From Paraburkholderia elongata (GTDB lineage: Bacteria; Pseudomonadota; Gammaproteobacteria; Burkholderiales; Burkholderiaceae), in assembly GCF_013177735.1 (NCBI RefSeq), contig NZ_WOEZ01000042.1, positions 1-53,898 on the forward strand: a DNA stretch of 53,898 nucleotides, read 5' to 3'. Under the pieces are notes generated by a model. It ran no database searches and was not told where the DNA came from. It saw only the letters and a list, made by a program, of their open reading frames with translations. Position 1 is the stretch's first letter, and every line of letters starts with the position of its first letter. The position numbers were made by a program, and so were the translations under genes. Below are positions 36,822-45,750 of this stretch, piece after piece.

Positions 36822-39203
36822 ATGAACGCACCCGACACCCACCTCATCGGCGCCTCCGTCGAACGTAAGGAAGACTATCGGTTCCTCACCGGCAACGGTC
36901 AGTACACCGACGACATCGTCCTGCCGCAACAAACCTACGCGGTGTTCCTGCGCTCGCCGTACGCGCACGCAAGAATCGACCGTGTCGACACCACCGCGGC
37001 CAAACAGTCGCCCGGCGTTGTCGCGATCTTCACCGGCGCGGACATGGCCGCGGACAACGTCGGCGGATTGCCGTGCGGATGGCTGATCCACAGCACCGAC
37101 GGCAAGCCGATGAACGAGCCGCCGCATCCGATCATCGCGCACACGAAAGCGCGCCACGTCGGCGATCAGGTCGCGCTCGTCATCGCCGATTCGATCAAGG
37201 CCGCGAAAGACGCCGCCGAACTGATCGAGGTCGAATACGACGTGCTGCCGGCCGTGGTCGACACCGCGCATGCGGCCGATCCGGGCCAGGCTGCGGTTCA
37301 CGACGAAGTGCCGGACAACGTCTGCTACAACTGGGGCCACGGCGACAAAGCCGCGACCGACGCCGCCTTCGCCAAAGCCGCGCACGTCACCACGCTCGAC
37401 ATCGTCAATAACCGCCTGATTCCGAATGCAATCGAACCGCGCGCGGTCAACGCAAGCTACTCGGCGCAGGACGACAGCTACACGCTCTACGTCGCGAATC
37501 AGAATCCGCACGTGGAACGCCTGCTGATGGCCGCTTTCGTGCTGTCGCTGCCGGAATCGAAACTGCGCGTCATCGCACCGGATGTCGGCGGCGGCTTCGG
37601 GTCGAAGATTTTCCTGTACGCCGAAGATGTCGCGCTGACGTGGGCATCGAAGAAAATTCGCCGTCCGATCAAATGGACAGCGGAGCGCTCGGAAGCGTTC
37701 GTGTCCGACGCGCACGGCCGCGATCACGTGACCAAAGCCGAACTGGCAATGGACGCCGACGGCAAGTTCCTCGCGATGCGCATTCATACGATCGCCAACA
37801 TGGGCGCGTATCTGTCGACCTTCGCGTCGAGCGTGCCGACCATCCTGTACGCGACGCTGCTCGCCGGCCAGTACGCGACGCCCGCCATCTATGCCGAGGT
37901 GAAAGCGGTCTTCACCAACACCGTCCCGGTCGACGCTTACCGGGGCGCAGGCCGCCCGGAAGCGACCTATGTCGTCGAGCGTCTGGTCGAAACCGCAGCA
38001 CGTGAGATGAAGCTCGATCCGGCCGAAATCCGCCGTCGCAACTTCATCCGCACGTTTCCGTATGCGACGCCAGTCGGCCTCACCTACGATACCGGCGACT
38101 ACGACACCACCCTGAACCGCGCGCTCGAACTCGCGGACGTGAAAGGGTTCGCCGCGCGCAGGCAGGAATCCGAAAAGAACGGCAAGCTGCGTGGCCTCGG
38201 CTACTCGTGCTACATCGAAGCCTGTGGTCTGGCGCCGTCGAACATCGCCGGTGCATTGGGCGCACGAGCCGGGCTCTTCGAAGTCGGCCAGATTCGTGTG
38301 CATCCGACGGGTTCGGTCACCGTGTTCACCGGCTCGCACAGTCACGGCCAGGGGCATGAGACCACCTTCGCGCAAGTGGTCGCGGACCGGCTCGGCATTG
38401 CGCTGGAAAGCGTCGAGATCGTTCACGGCGACACCGGCCGCATTCCGTTCGGCATGGGCACGTACGGCTCGCGCTCGATCGCGGTCGGCGGCTCAGCGAT
38501 CATGAAGGCGCTCGACAAGATCGAAGCGAAGGCAAAGAAAATCGCCGCGCATCTGTTGGAAGCCGCAGCGGAAGACATCGAGTTCAAAGATGGCGTGTTC
38601 CGCGTCGCGGGCACCGATCGGACCAAAGCGTTCGCCGATATCTCGCTCGCCGCCTACGTGCCGCACAACTATCCGCTCGACGTGCTCGAACCGGGTCTTG
38701 ATGAATGCGCGTTCTACGATCCGAGCAACTTCACGTACCCGGCGGGTTCGTACGTCTGCGAGATCGAGGTCGATCCGGAGACTGGCGTGAGCCGCATCCA
38801 GCAGTTCACCGCGGTCGACGATTTCGGCAACGTGATCAATCCGATGATCGTCGAAGGCCAGGTGCACGGCGGGCTCGCTCAGGGTATCGGCCAGGCCATG
38901 CTGGAGCGCTGCGTGTACGACGACGAGAGCGGTCAGTTGTTGTCCGGCTCCTACATGGATTACGCGATGCCGCATGCGTCCGATCTGCCGAACTTCACCG
39001 TCGAAACCGTGAAGGGCACGCCGTGCACGCACAATCCGCTCGGCGTGAAAGGCTGCGGCGAGGCGGGCGCAATCGGCTCGCCACCGGCGGTCATCAACGC
39101 GATCCTCGACGCGCTTGCGCCGCTCGGCGTGACCGACCTGCAAATGCCGGCGACGCCGCATCGCGTGTGGTCCGCGATCCACGCTGCCAAACAACCCCAC
39201 TGA
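36822..39203 (+). CDS. coxL: Molybdenum hydroxylase large subunit (CoxL-like, form II)
   Basis: 793 residues, molybdopterin-cytosine-dinucleotide-binding xanthine-oxidase-family subunit. The active-site loop reads AYRGAGR (~372-378), the form II signature, rather than the AYxCSFR of bona fide aerobic CO dehydrogenase. GGGFGSK near 255, GQGHETT and the C-terminal [17 protein letters not shown] (catalytic Glu) are visible. Thus a hydroxylase of uncertain substrate (CO activity of form II is doubtful; aldehydes or N-heterocycles are alternatives). 10 bp after coxS, with GAGGAGACG upstream. Confidence 0.93.
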   Translation: MNAPDTHLIGASVERKEDYRFLTGNGQYTDDIVLPQQTYAVFLRSPYAHARIDRVDTTAAKQSPGVVAIFTGADMAADNVGGLPCGWLIHSTDGKPMNEPPHPIIAHTKARHVGDQVALVIADSIKAAKDAAELIEVEYDVLPAVVDTAHAADPGQAAVHDEVPDNVCYNWGHGDKAATDAAFAKAAHVTTLDIVNNRLIPNAIEPRAVNASYSAQDDSYTLYVANQNPHVERLLMAAFVLSLPESKLRVIAPDVGGGFGSKIFLYAEDVALTWASKKIRRPIKWTAERSEAFVSDAHGRDHVTKAELAMDADGKFLAMRIHTIANMGAYLSTFASSVPTILYATLLAGQYATPAIYAEVKAVFTNTVPVDAYRGAGRPEATYVVERLVETAAREMKLDPAEIRRRNFIRTFPYATPVGLTYDTGDYDTTLNRALELADVKGFAARRQESEKNGKLRGLGYSCYIEACGLAPSNIAGALGARAGLFEVGQIRVHPTGSVTVFTGSHSHGQGHETTFAQVVADRLGIALESVEIVHGDTGRIPFGMGTYGSRSIAVGGSAIMKALDKIEAKAKKIAAHLLEAAAEDIEFKDGVFRVAGTDRTKAFADISLAAYVPHNYPLDVLEPGLDECAFYDPSNFTYPAGSYVCEIEVDPETGVSRIQQFTAVDDFGNVINPMIVEGQVHGGLAQGIGQAMLERCVYDDESGQLLSGSYMDYAMPHASDLPNFTVETVKGTPCTHNPLGVKGCGEAGAIGSPPAVINAILDALAPLGVTDLQMPATPHRVWSAIHAAKQPH

Positions 39204-39225
39204 GATCCTGAGCGGAGCATTCGAC

Positions 39226-40023
39226 ATGTATTCATTCGAGTATCAACGCGCGACGGATCCGAAAGCGGCCGTCGCAGCCATGACCGCCGACAGCGAAGCG
39301 AAGTTTCTTGCCGGCGGGCAAAGCCTGTTGCCGACCATGCGCCTGCGGCTCGCGCAGCCCTCGCAACTGATCGACGTGACGCGGATTCCGGCGCTTAAAT
39401 CGATCACCGTCGATGCCGGCAAGGTGACAGTCGGCGCCGCTGTCTGTCACGCGGACGTCGCCGACCACGCCGAGCTTCGGCGCGTGCTGCCGGCGCTCGC
39501 GGACCTCGCCGGACACATCGGCGATCGCCAGGTGCGCGCGCTAGGCACCATCGGCGGCTCGCTCGCGAACAACGATCCGGCCGCCTGCTATCCGGCTGCG
39601 GCGATGGCACTCGACGCGACCATCGTCACGGATCGGCGACGGATTTCGTCGAGCGATTTCTTCGTCGGCATGTATGAGACCGCGTTGGCGTCCGACGAGT
39701 TGATCGTGGCCGTCGAGTTTCCGGTGCCCGAACGCGCGGCCTACGTGAAATTCGAGAATCCGGCTTCGCACTTTGCGCTGGTCGGCGTGTTCGTCGCGAA
39801 GTTCGCGAGCGGCGTGCGCGTCGCGGTGACAGGTGCGGCGTCTTCGGTATTTCGCGCGCCGGAACTGGAAAGCGCGCTATCGGCGAATTTCACGCCCGAG
39901 GCTGCGCGAGCGGTGACCGTATCCGACGACGACCTGAACACCGACATGCACGCGAGCGCTGAATATCGCGCGCATCTGATTCCGGTGCTGGCCGCGCGAT
40001 CGGTGACGAAGGCGAACGGTTAG
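39226..40023 (+). CDS. coxM: Molybdenum hydroxylase FAD subunit (CoxM-like)
   Basis: 265 residues. FAD-binding motifs KFLAGGQSLLP (~28-38) and TIGGSLANNDPAA (~106-118), the pair typical of the medium subunit. It passes electrons from the iron-sulfur subunit to an acceptor such as quinone. 22 bp after coxL. A 162-bp gap follows before coxD, the only appreciable gap in the operon. Confidence 0.93.
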   Translation: MYSFEYQRATDPKAAVAAMTADSEAKFLAGGQSLLPTMRLRLAQPSQLIDVTRIPALKSITVDAGKVTVGAAVCHADVADHAELRRVLPALADLAGHIGDRQVRALGTIGGSLANNDPAACYPAAAMALDATIVTDRRRISSSDFFVGMYETALASDELIVAVEFPVPERAAYVKFENPASHFALVGVFVAKFASGVRVAVTGAASSVFRAPELESALSANFTPEAARAVTVSDDDLNTDMHASAEYRAHLIPVLAARSVTKANG

Positions 40024-40185
40024 CGATCCTTGTGGTTGGCGGCTGACGTGACGTGCCTCGGCATGGCGCGTTAGCCGCATTCCCGGCCCGCGCTGTCCGT
40101 CACTGTTGCGGCTGCGGTCATGATCTTCTTACCCGTCGCGCCGCCCTGCGCGTCACCCGTTTCACCGTGCAGATTCAGGAACACC

Positions 40186-41073
40186 ATGCAGCCTGCTTCA
40201 ATCGACGACACTCTCGCGCAACTCGCAGCCCAGGACTACTTCGCCAGCCGCGAACTCGCGACCGCGTTGTATCTCGCGCTGCGCATGGAGCGGCCGTTGT
40301 TCGTCGAAGGCGAGCCAGGTGTCGGCAAGACCGAACTCGCCAAAGCCGCGGCGGGGATGCTCGGCACCTCGATGCTGCGGCTGCAATGCTACGAAGGACT
40401 CGACACCGCCAGCGCGCTCTACGAATGGGACTACCCACGTCAGATCATGGCGCTGCGTCTGGCCGAAGCCGCCGGCGAGCGCCCCGGCAACGACACGCTA
40501 TATCGCAGCGAATTCCTGCTGAAGCGTCCGCTGCTGCAAGCGCTGATGCCCGACGAAAATCATCCGGGCGCGCGGCGCGTGCTGCTGATCGACGAGATCG
40601 ACCGAGCCGACGAACCGTTCGAGGCCTTCCTGCTGGAACTGCTTTCGGACTTCCAGGTATCGATTCCCGAATACGGCACGGTGCGCGCGGCGCAGCGGCC
40701 GCTCGTCGTGATGACGTCGAACCGGACGCGCGAAGTACACGACGCACTGAAGCGCCGTTGCCTGTATCAATGGATCGGCTATCCCGAGCGCGATCGTGAA
40801 CTGGAAATCGTCGCTGCGCGTGCGCCACAGACGTCGGCGGAATTGCAACGGCGTGCCGTCGATTTCGTGCATCGGCTGCGCGGTATGGATCTGTTCAAGG
40901 CGCCCGGCATCGCCGAAACGATCGACTGGTGCCGCGCGTTGGAAGCGCTGTCGGTGACGGAGCTCGACCCGCAATCGGTGCAAAACACCCTGGGTGTGCT
41001 GCTCAAGTATCAGGACGATCTGGCGCGCGTCGATGCCGCGCAGATCACGCAATGTCTCGCGACGCCGGGATAA
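40186..41073 (+). CDS. coxD: CoxD-like MoxR-type AAA+ ATPase
   Basis: 295 residues. Walker A GEPGVGKT (42-49), Walker B RRVLLIDEIDRAD (~131-143), sensor TSNRTREVHDALKRRC. CoxD-type ATPases help mature the Mo centre (sulfur/copper insertion in CO dehydrogenase) together with CoxE. ATG 40186 is chosen because AGGAACACC precedes it and homology begins there. Five bases before coxE. Confidence 0.9.
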   Translation: MQPASIDDTLAQLAAQDYFASRELATALYLALRMERPLFVEGEPGVGKTELAKAAAGMLGTSMLRLQCYEGLDTASALYEWDYPRQIMALRLAEAAGERPGNDTLYRSEFLLKRPLLQALMPDENHPGARRVLLIDEIDRADEPFEAFLLELLSDFQVSIPEYGTVRAAQRPLVVMTSNRTREVHDALKRRCLYQWIGYPERDRELEIVAARAPQTSAELQRRAVDFVHRLRGMDLFKAPGIAETIDWCRALEALSVTELDPQSVQNTLGVLLKYQDDLARVDAAQITQCLATPG

Positions 41074-41078
41074 CGGCG

Positions 41079-42341
41079 ATGACCGTCTCCGCCGACACGT
41101 CGACCGCGCCGATCGATACGCCCACATTAGCCCGCAACGTCGTGCACTTTGTGCGCGTTCTGCGCGGCGCGGGCTTGCCGATGTCGCCGGCGCAAGCCGT
41201 CGATGCACTCGCCGCGTTGCACTGGATCGACCTCGGCCGGCGCGACGATGTACGCGCCGCGCTCGCCACGCTATTGGTCTGCGCGCCGGACGAACGCGAC
41301 CTCTTCAATGCCGCCTTCGATCTTTTCTGGCGCGACCCGGATTGGGAAGGCAAGCTGCGCGCGCTGCTGCTGCCGAAAGTCCGCGATGGCCTGCCGCCAC
41401 CCAAACGCAACAACCGTCTCGCCGACGCCCTTGCCGTGCGCACACCGCCCTCGCCGCACCGCAAAGCGCCGCAGGAAACCGAGCAGCACGACCTGCACGC
41501 GCACGTCACCTTCAGTGCTGAAGAGCGGCTGCGTCATCGCGATTTCGACACGCTTTCCGCTGACGAATGGCGCACCTTGCGTCATCTGATCCGCGGCCAG
41601 CGTCTGCCGCTCGCCACCGAACCGACGCGCCGCCTGAAGGCCGCCTCGCACGGCACGCACGCGGACTTGCGCGCGAGTGCCCGGCACGCGGTGCGCGCGG
41701 GTGGCGACTGGACGGTGTGGAAATATCGCGCGGTGGTGGAACGCAAACCGCCGCTGGTCTTGCTGCTCGATATCTCCGGCTCGATGAGCAACTATTCGCG
41801 CGCGGTGCTGTACTTCTGCCACGCGCTACTGCAATCGCGAGAGCGCCTTCAAGTGTTCCTGTTCGGCACGCGTCTGACCAATGCGACGCGCGCGCTGCGC
41901 GAGCGCGATCCCGACGTGGCGATCGCGACGCTCGCCGATCAGGTGGTCGACTGGTCGGGCGGCACACGGATCGGCGCGGCGCTCGCCGAATTCAACCGAC
42001 GCTGGGCACGCCGCGTGCTGACTGGAAGAGCTACCGTGCTGCTCGTCACCGACGGCCTCGATCACGAGGCAATCGACGTGCTCGACACCGAAATGGCCCG
42101 CTTGCGCCGCTTCGCACACCGTATCGTGTGGCTCAATCCGCTGCTGCGTTTCAGCGGTTTTTCACCGAAAGCGCGCGGCGTGCAGGCGATCCTGCCGTAT
42201 GTCGACGCGCATCGTCCCGTTCATAATCTAGACAGTCTGGCGGCGTTCGGCCGCGATCTCGCGCAACTCACGCGCGCGCCTCGTCTGCCTCGTTTCGCCG
42301 TATCCGCCACAACAACCGCAGGAGCAACGCCATGGAATTGA
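41079..42341 (+). CDS. coxE: CoxE-like VWA-domain protein
   Basis: 420 residues. C-terminal von Willebrand A domain with the MIDAS sequence LLLDISGSMSNYS (Asp231) and a later LLVTDGLDH. The first ~200 residues are helical and charged. CoxE pairs with the CoxD ATPase as a MoxR-VWA chaperone couple in metal-centre maturation. ATG 41079 is preferred; ATG 41052 is in frame and would overlap coxD. Its 3' end overlaps coxG by 10 bp. Confidence 0.9.
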   Translation: MTVSADTSTAPIDTPTLARNVVHFVRVLRGAGLPMSPAQAVDALAALHWIDLGRRDDVRAALATLLVCAPDERDLFNAAFDLFWRDPDWEGKLRALLLPKVRDGLPPPKRNNRLADALAVRTPPSPHRKAPQETEQHDLHAHVTFSAEERLRHRDFDTLSADEWRTLRHLIRGQRLPLATEPTRRLKAASHGTHADLRASARHAVRAGGDWTVWKYRAVVERKPPLVLLLDISGSMSNYSRAVLYFCHALLQSRERLQVFLFGTRLTNATRALRERDPDVAIATLADQVVDWSGGTRIGAALAEFNRRWARRVLTGRATVLLVTDGLDHEAIDVLDTEMARLRRFAHRIVWLNPLLRFSGFSPKARGVQAILPYVDAHRPVHNLDSLAAFGRDLAQLTRAPRLPRFAVSATTTAGATPWN

Positions 42342-42928
42342 GTGAAACCCATACGCTGCCGGTTTCCCAGCAGCGCGCCTGGGATGCGCTGAACGATACT
42401 GGAATCCTGCGCGCCTGCATTCCCGGCTGCGAGAGCATCGACCCGGATGGCGAAAATGCGTACGCGGTGGTGATGAGCGCGTCAGTCGGTCCGGTGAAAG
42501 CACGCTTCAAAGGACGAATGCAGCTGACCGACATCGAGGCGCCGAACACGTACACCATCGTTTTCGAAGGCCAGGGTGGCGCGGCAGGCTTCGGCAAGGG
42601 CAATGCGCACGTCACGCTCGAACCTGAAGGCGACGACGCGACGAAGCTCACGTATACGGCGACGGCACAGGTCGGTGGCAAGCTCGCTCAGATCGGTTCC
42701 CGGCTGGTCGACGGCGCGGCGCGTAAAATCGCGGGCGAATTTTTCAAGCGCTTCGGCGCACAGGTCGGCGGCGACACGGACGGCGCAACGCCCCCGGATG
42801 ACGGGGTCACTGCAACAAGTGAAGCGGCGGCGCAAAATACGGAATCGAATGAGGCCGCGGACGCTGAGTCCGGCGGTGACGGAACAAAAAGGAAGAAATC
42901 ATGGAAAGCGTGGATCTCGAAGTTCTGA
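42332..42928 (+). CDS. coxG: CoxG-like SRPBCC protein
   Basis: 198 residues. The SRPBCC/CoxG domain covers ~1-145 (LPVSQQRAWDALND, LRACIPGCESID, AGFGKGNAHVTLEPEGD). A disordered acidic linker (146-185) and a basic/aromatic end KKSWKAWISKF suggest membrane attachment, matching the proposed role of CoxG in recruiting the enzyme to the cytoplasmic membrane. Overlaps both neighbours: 10 bp with coxE and 28 bp with the xdhC-like gene. Confidence 0.9.
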   Translation: MELSETHTLPVSQQRAWDALNDTGILRACIPGCESIDPDGENAYAVVMSASVGPVKARFKGRMQLTDIEAPNTYTIVFEGQGGAAGFGKGNAHVTLEPEGDDATKLTYTATAQVGGKLAQIGSRLVDGAARKIAGEFFKRFGAQVGGDTDGATPPDDGVTATSEAAAQNTESNEAADAESGGDGTKRKKSWKAWISKF

Positions 42929-43923
42929 AGTCCAGCGCACGTTGGCTGGATGAGGGACATCGCGCGCTACTGGTGACGGTGGTGAAGACGTGGGGCTCGT
43001 CGCCGCGTCCCGAGGGCGCGATGCTCGCGGTGCGTGACGACGGACTCGTGGTGGGTTCGGTATCGGGCGGCTGCATTGAAGACGACCTGATCGACCGCGT
43101 GCGGCAACGGGGTATTGAGCAGACCCGCCCGGAGGCGGTGAAGTACGGCATCACGGCGGAAGAAGCGCATCGCTTCGGCCTGCCATGCGGCGGCACGATC
43201 CAGCTGGTGCTGGAGCCTTTGACACAGCAGAGCGGGATTGCCGAGCTGTGCCATGCGGTAGAGGACGGCCGTCTGGTGGCACGCGAAGTCGACATGGTAA
43301 CGGGCGCGGTACGGCTCGATGCGGCGCAGGCGACGGACGGCGTGCATTTCGACGGCGAGCGTCTGCTGACGATTCACGGCCCGCGGTACCGGATGCTGGT
43401 GATCGGTGCGGGGCAGTTGTCGCGCTATCTGTGCAACATCGCAGTCGGGCTCGACTATCAGGTCACCGTGTGCGATCCGCGCGAGGAGTACACCGAGGAG
43501 TGGAGCATTCCCGGCACGAAGATTGTGCGGACGATGCCGGACGATACGGTGATCGAGATGAAGCTCGATGAACGCTGCGCGGTGATTGCGCTGACGCATG
43601 ATCCCAAGCTGGATGATCTGGCTTTGATGGAGGCATTGAAGACGCCGGCGTTTTATGTGGGTGCTTTGGGGTCGAGAAGGAATAATCAGGCGCGGCGCGA
43701 GCGGTTGAAGGAGTTCGATCTGAACGATGCTGAGTTGGCCCGGCTGCATGGGCCGGTTGGGATTTATATTGGCAGCCGGACGCCGCCTGAAATTGCTGTT
43801 TCTATTCTTGCTGAGGTTACTGCGGCTAAGAATGGGGTTTCGTTGCCGACTTTGTTGCAGGTTGAGGGCGCTAAGGCCGCGCGGGAGATTGCCGCTTCTG
43901 GGGGCACTGCTTGTAGTGTTTAG
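42901..43923 (+). CDS. XdhC/CoxI-family Mo-cofactor maturation protein
   Basis: 340 residues. N-terminal XdhC_CoxI domain (ALLVTVVKTWGSSPRPEGA; VGSVSGGCIEDDLI) and C-terminal Rossmann domain (LVIGAGQLSRYLCNIA; ALGSRRNNQARRERL). XdhC-type proteins bind the molybdenum cofactor and support its sulfuration before insertion. Overlaps coxG by 28 bp. Codon use changes sharply at the 3' end: in the last 41 codons I count 21 T-ending and 4 C-ending, against 6 and 8 in the first 41. The repeat element begins 5 bp after the stop. Confidence 0.92.
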   Translation: MESVDLEVLKSSARWLDEGHRALLVTVVKTWGSSPRPEGAMLAVRDDGLVVGSVSGGCIEDDLIDRVRQRGIEQTRPEAVKYGITAEEAHRFGLPCGGTIQLVLEPLTQQSGIAELCHAVEDGRLVAREVDMVTGAVRLDAAQATDGVHFDGERLLTIHGPRYRMLVIGAGQLSRYLCNIAVGLDYQVTVCDPREEYTEEWSIPGTKIVRTMPDDTVIEMKLDERCAVIALTHDPKLDDLALMEALKTPAFYVGALGSRRNNQARRERLKEFDLNDAELARLHGPVGIYIGSRTPPEIAVSILAEVTAAKNGVSLPTLLQVEGAKAAREIAASGGTACSV

Positions 43924-43928
43924 TCGCC

Positions 43929-44607
43929 TTTTTTGCCTGCGCGGCGCTTTTTGTCTGTTTGCCTACGGCGTTGGCCTTTCCTTGATTTGTTATTGGTTTA
44001 TTAGCGTCGCCCCTGTGCGGGGCGGGCACTTACTTCTCTTTGCCGCCGCAAAGAGAAGCAAGAGAAAGCGGCTCCAACCGCCAACTCTTAAGCGGGTCCC
44101 CTGGCTTGGAGGGGATAGTGGTGCATCTGGAATCCGTGCCCTCGCACATTCGGCGTGAGTGACAAAGCGCTCATCAGCTCCCACTTCGCACTGCGTGCGT
44201 CGCGGATGGGTCTGCATGGGAACCCTGGGGCTTCGTTTGGGCGTGGCGGGAGCCATCGGCTTCGCTACTTCACTCTCCGACTACCTGTCAGATCAAGTCC
44301 AGGCTAATACATTTTATGAAGTGCTCTTCGGCGCGCGCAGCGCCGCCGGAAGTATGACTGCCTTGTCACTCGCGTCGAATGTGCGAAGACACCGATTCCA
44401 GATGCTCCACTACCCCCTCCAAGCCTCCAAGCCAGGGGACCCGCTTAAGAATTAGCGGTGTGAAGCCGCTTTCTTTGCTTACTTTCTTTGCGGCGGCAAA
44501 GAAAGTAAGTGCCTGCCCCGCACAGGGGCGACGCTAATAAACCAATAAGAAATCAAGGAAAGGCCAGCGCCGTAAGCGCACAGAAAAAAGCGCCGCGCAG
44601 GCAAAAA
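43929..44607. repeat. Long-inverted-repeat element, copy B
   Basis: Second copy of the element at 35320. Left arm about 43929-44155, right arm about 44374-44607, interior 44156-44373. Outer blocks match copy A in the same orientation (L-type arm on the left, R-type on the right), but the interior begins GACAAAGCGCTCATC and ends TGACTGCCTTGTCACT, i.e. reversed relative to copy A. The right arm has an extra tandem CCTCCAAGCCTCCAAGCC at the inner border. The middle ~60 bp of the interior are unrelated between copies. A degenerate second terminus follows at 44617-44668. Confidence 0.9.
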
Positions 44608-44616
44608 AATCAAGAA

Positions 44617-44668
44617 GAGCCCAACGCCATAGGCATACAGACAACAAGCGCCGCGAAGGCAAAAAAAC
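44617..44668. repeat. Extra copy of the element terminus
   Basis: CCAACGCCATAGGCATACAG followed by CAAGCGCCGCGAAGGCAAAA repeats, with changes, the terminal ~50 bp of the element (44562-44605). Suggests duplication or successive events at this end. Confidence 0.7.
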
Positions 44669-44671
44669 CAA

Positions 44672-45412
44672 CTACATCAATCCACAAACCACAGCGGCGA
44701 CAACGGAGCCCCCAACCAGCACTACACCAACAACACGCCGCTTATTCAACTCAGTCCAAAGCAGAACGCCAGTCAAAGACAACAACACCATCCCCCCAGC
44801 GATCGTATCGATCAACAAAACCCACCCAACACTCAACCCCACGCCGCGATGCAAATTATTCATCGTCGTAAGAAACGAGTTCTGCGTACGTTTCACCGCA
44901 ACAAACCCATTCCCAACCCAATACTCCGCCTGCACATTCTGACCAGGCCCAAAAATCCCGACCTGCCAGAACTCCGGCTGCATCGCGCTGCGATCCCCCC
45001 ATGCCACCGGATGCGCGGGCTCGCGCTTCACCCGCCCCGGCTTGCCGTCAATCTTCAACTCACCCTTGAGCCATTTCGCCATCTCCATCGGCGACTTCAG
45101 CTGCCCTTGCGGCACAGGAATCTGCATCTCCTCGACCTGCGGCTCACCGGACGACACCTTCAACGGTCCGCCCCGATGATTCAGCAAAAAGCCGGTCACG
45201 CCGAACATCAGCCCCAACACCGCCCCCCACAGGCCGACCCAGCCGTGCACCTTGCGCAACCACTTGATGAAATTCGCCCGCCGCGAACGCTGGCGCCGCG
45301 CCGCCTGCTCGGCGTCGTCCATCAGATGATGGCCACGCTCCGGCGTATGAGCGGTGTATTGCGTGCCGCCACCAGCAGCAGGTTTCATATCGATCGAATC
45401 AGGCGCGTTCAC
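44672..45412 (-). CDS. PepSY-associated membrane protein
   Basis: About 246 residues. A membrane helix at ~60-85 follows LRKVHGWVGLWGAVLGL, the PepSY_TM signature; TMNNLHRGVGLSVGWVLLIDTIAGG and the end of the chain give two more helices, with a periplasmic PepSY-like part between. Family members occur in iron/siderophore and haem contexts. GTG 45412 with GGAG upstream is chosen. A Fur-like site lies about 200 bp upstream. The last codons are T/G-rich in the coding sense, matching the bias next to the repeat element. Confidence 0.82.
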   Translation of the reverse strand: MNAPDSIDMKPAAGGGTQYTAHTPERGHHLMDDAEQAARRQRSRRANFIKWLRKVHGWVGLWGAVLGLMFGVTGFLLNHRGGPLKVSSGEPQVEEMQIPVPQGQLKSPMEMAKWLKGELKIDGKPGRVKREPAHPVAWGDRSAMQPEFWQVGIFGPGQNVQAEYWVGNGFVAVKRTQNSFLTTMNNLHRGVGLSVGWVLLIDTIAGGMVLLSLTGVLLWTELNKRRVVGVVLVGGSVVAAVVCGLM

Positions 45413-45750
45413 ATCCAGGCTCCAGGCGCAGCAAGTTAAACCCTCGCCGACGGACGACGAGCGACGACACGGCGCTCGCTCACACCACCGGCAAAGGAAA
45501 GTTCGAAAAGAAGGGCCGGACAAACCCGGCTTGCGGTCCAGGCGGTCCGGCTGAGAGGCTGGCTGGCAGTCACAGAGGAGAAGAAATGTGACAGAAAGCT
45601 GGCGATGCCTTTCAATTGAGAATGGATATCATTACACAATTAGACCATTTGCTCAATCGCAAAGCGCGGTATCCGCTTGACATCCTGGCGGCGCAATCCG
45701 ACTCTAGCTGGCGACCCCGTCAACGTTGCCGTTCCGGATACCTGCCCGCC
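45413..45750. promoter_or_regulatory. Divergent promoter region with Fur-box-like site
   Basis: 338 bp between divergent genes. GAGAATGGATATCATTACA (around 45619-45637) matches 13 of 19 positions of the Fur consensus GATAATGATAATCATTATC by my alignment. It could control the PepSY gene, the transglutaminase gene or both. Confidence 0.6.

Noticed and set aside
36723..38426. Long open frame (567 codons) antisense to coxL
   Set aside because: Arises from the GC-rich wobble pattern of coxL; composition is unlike a protein (many Arg/His/Val) and has no motifs.
44219..44455. Open frames inside element copy B as possible genes
   Set aside because: Not shared in frame with copy A, no motifs; the interiors differ in the middle.
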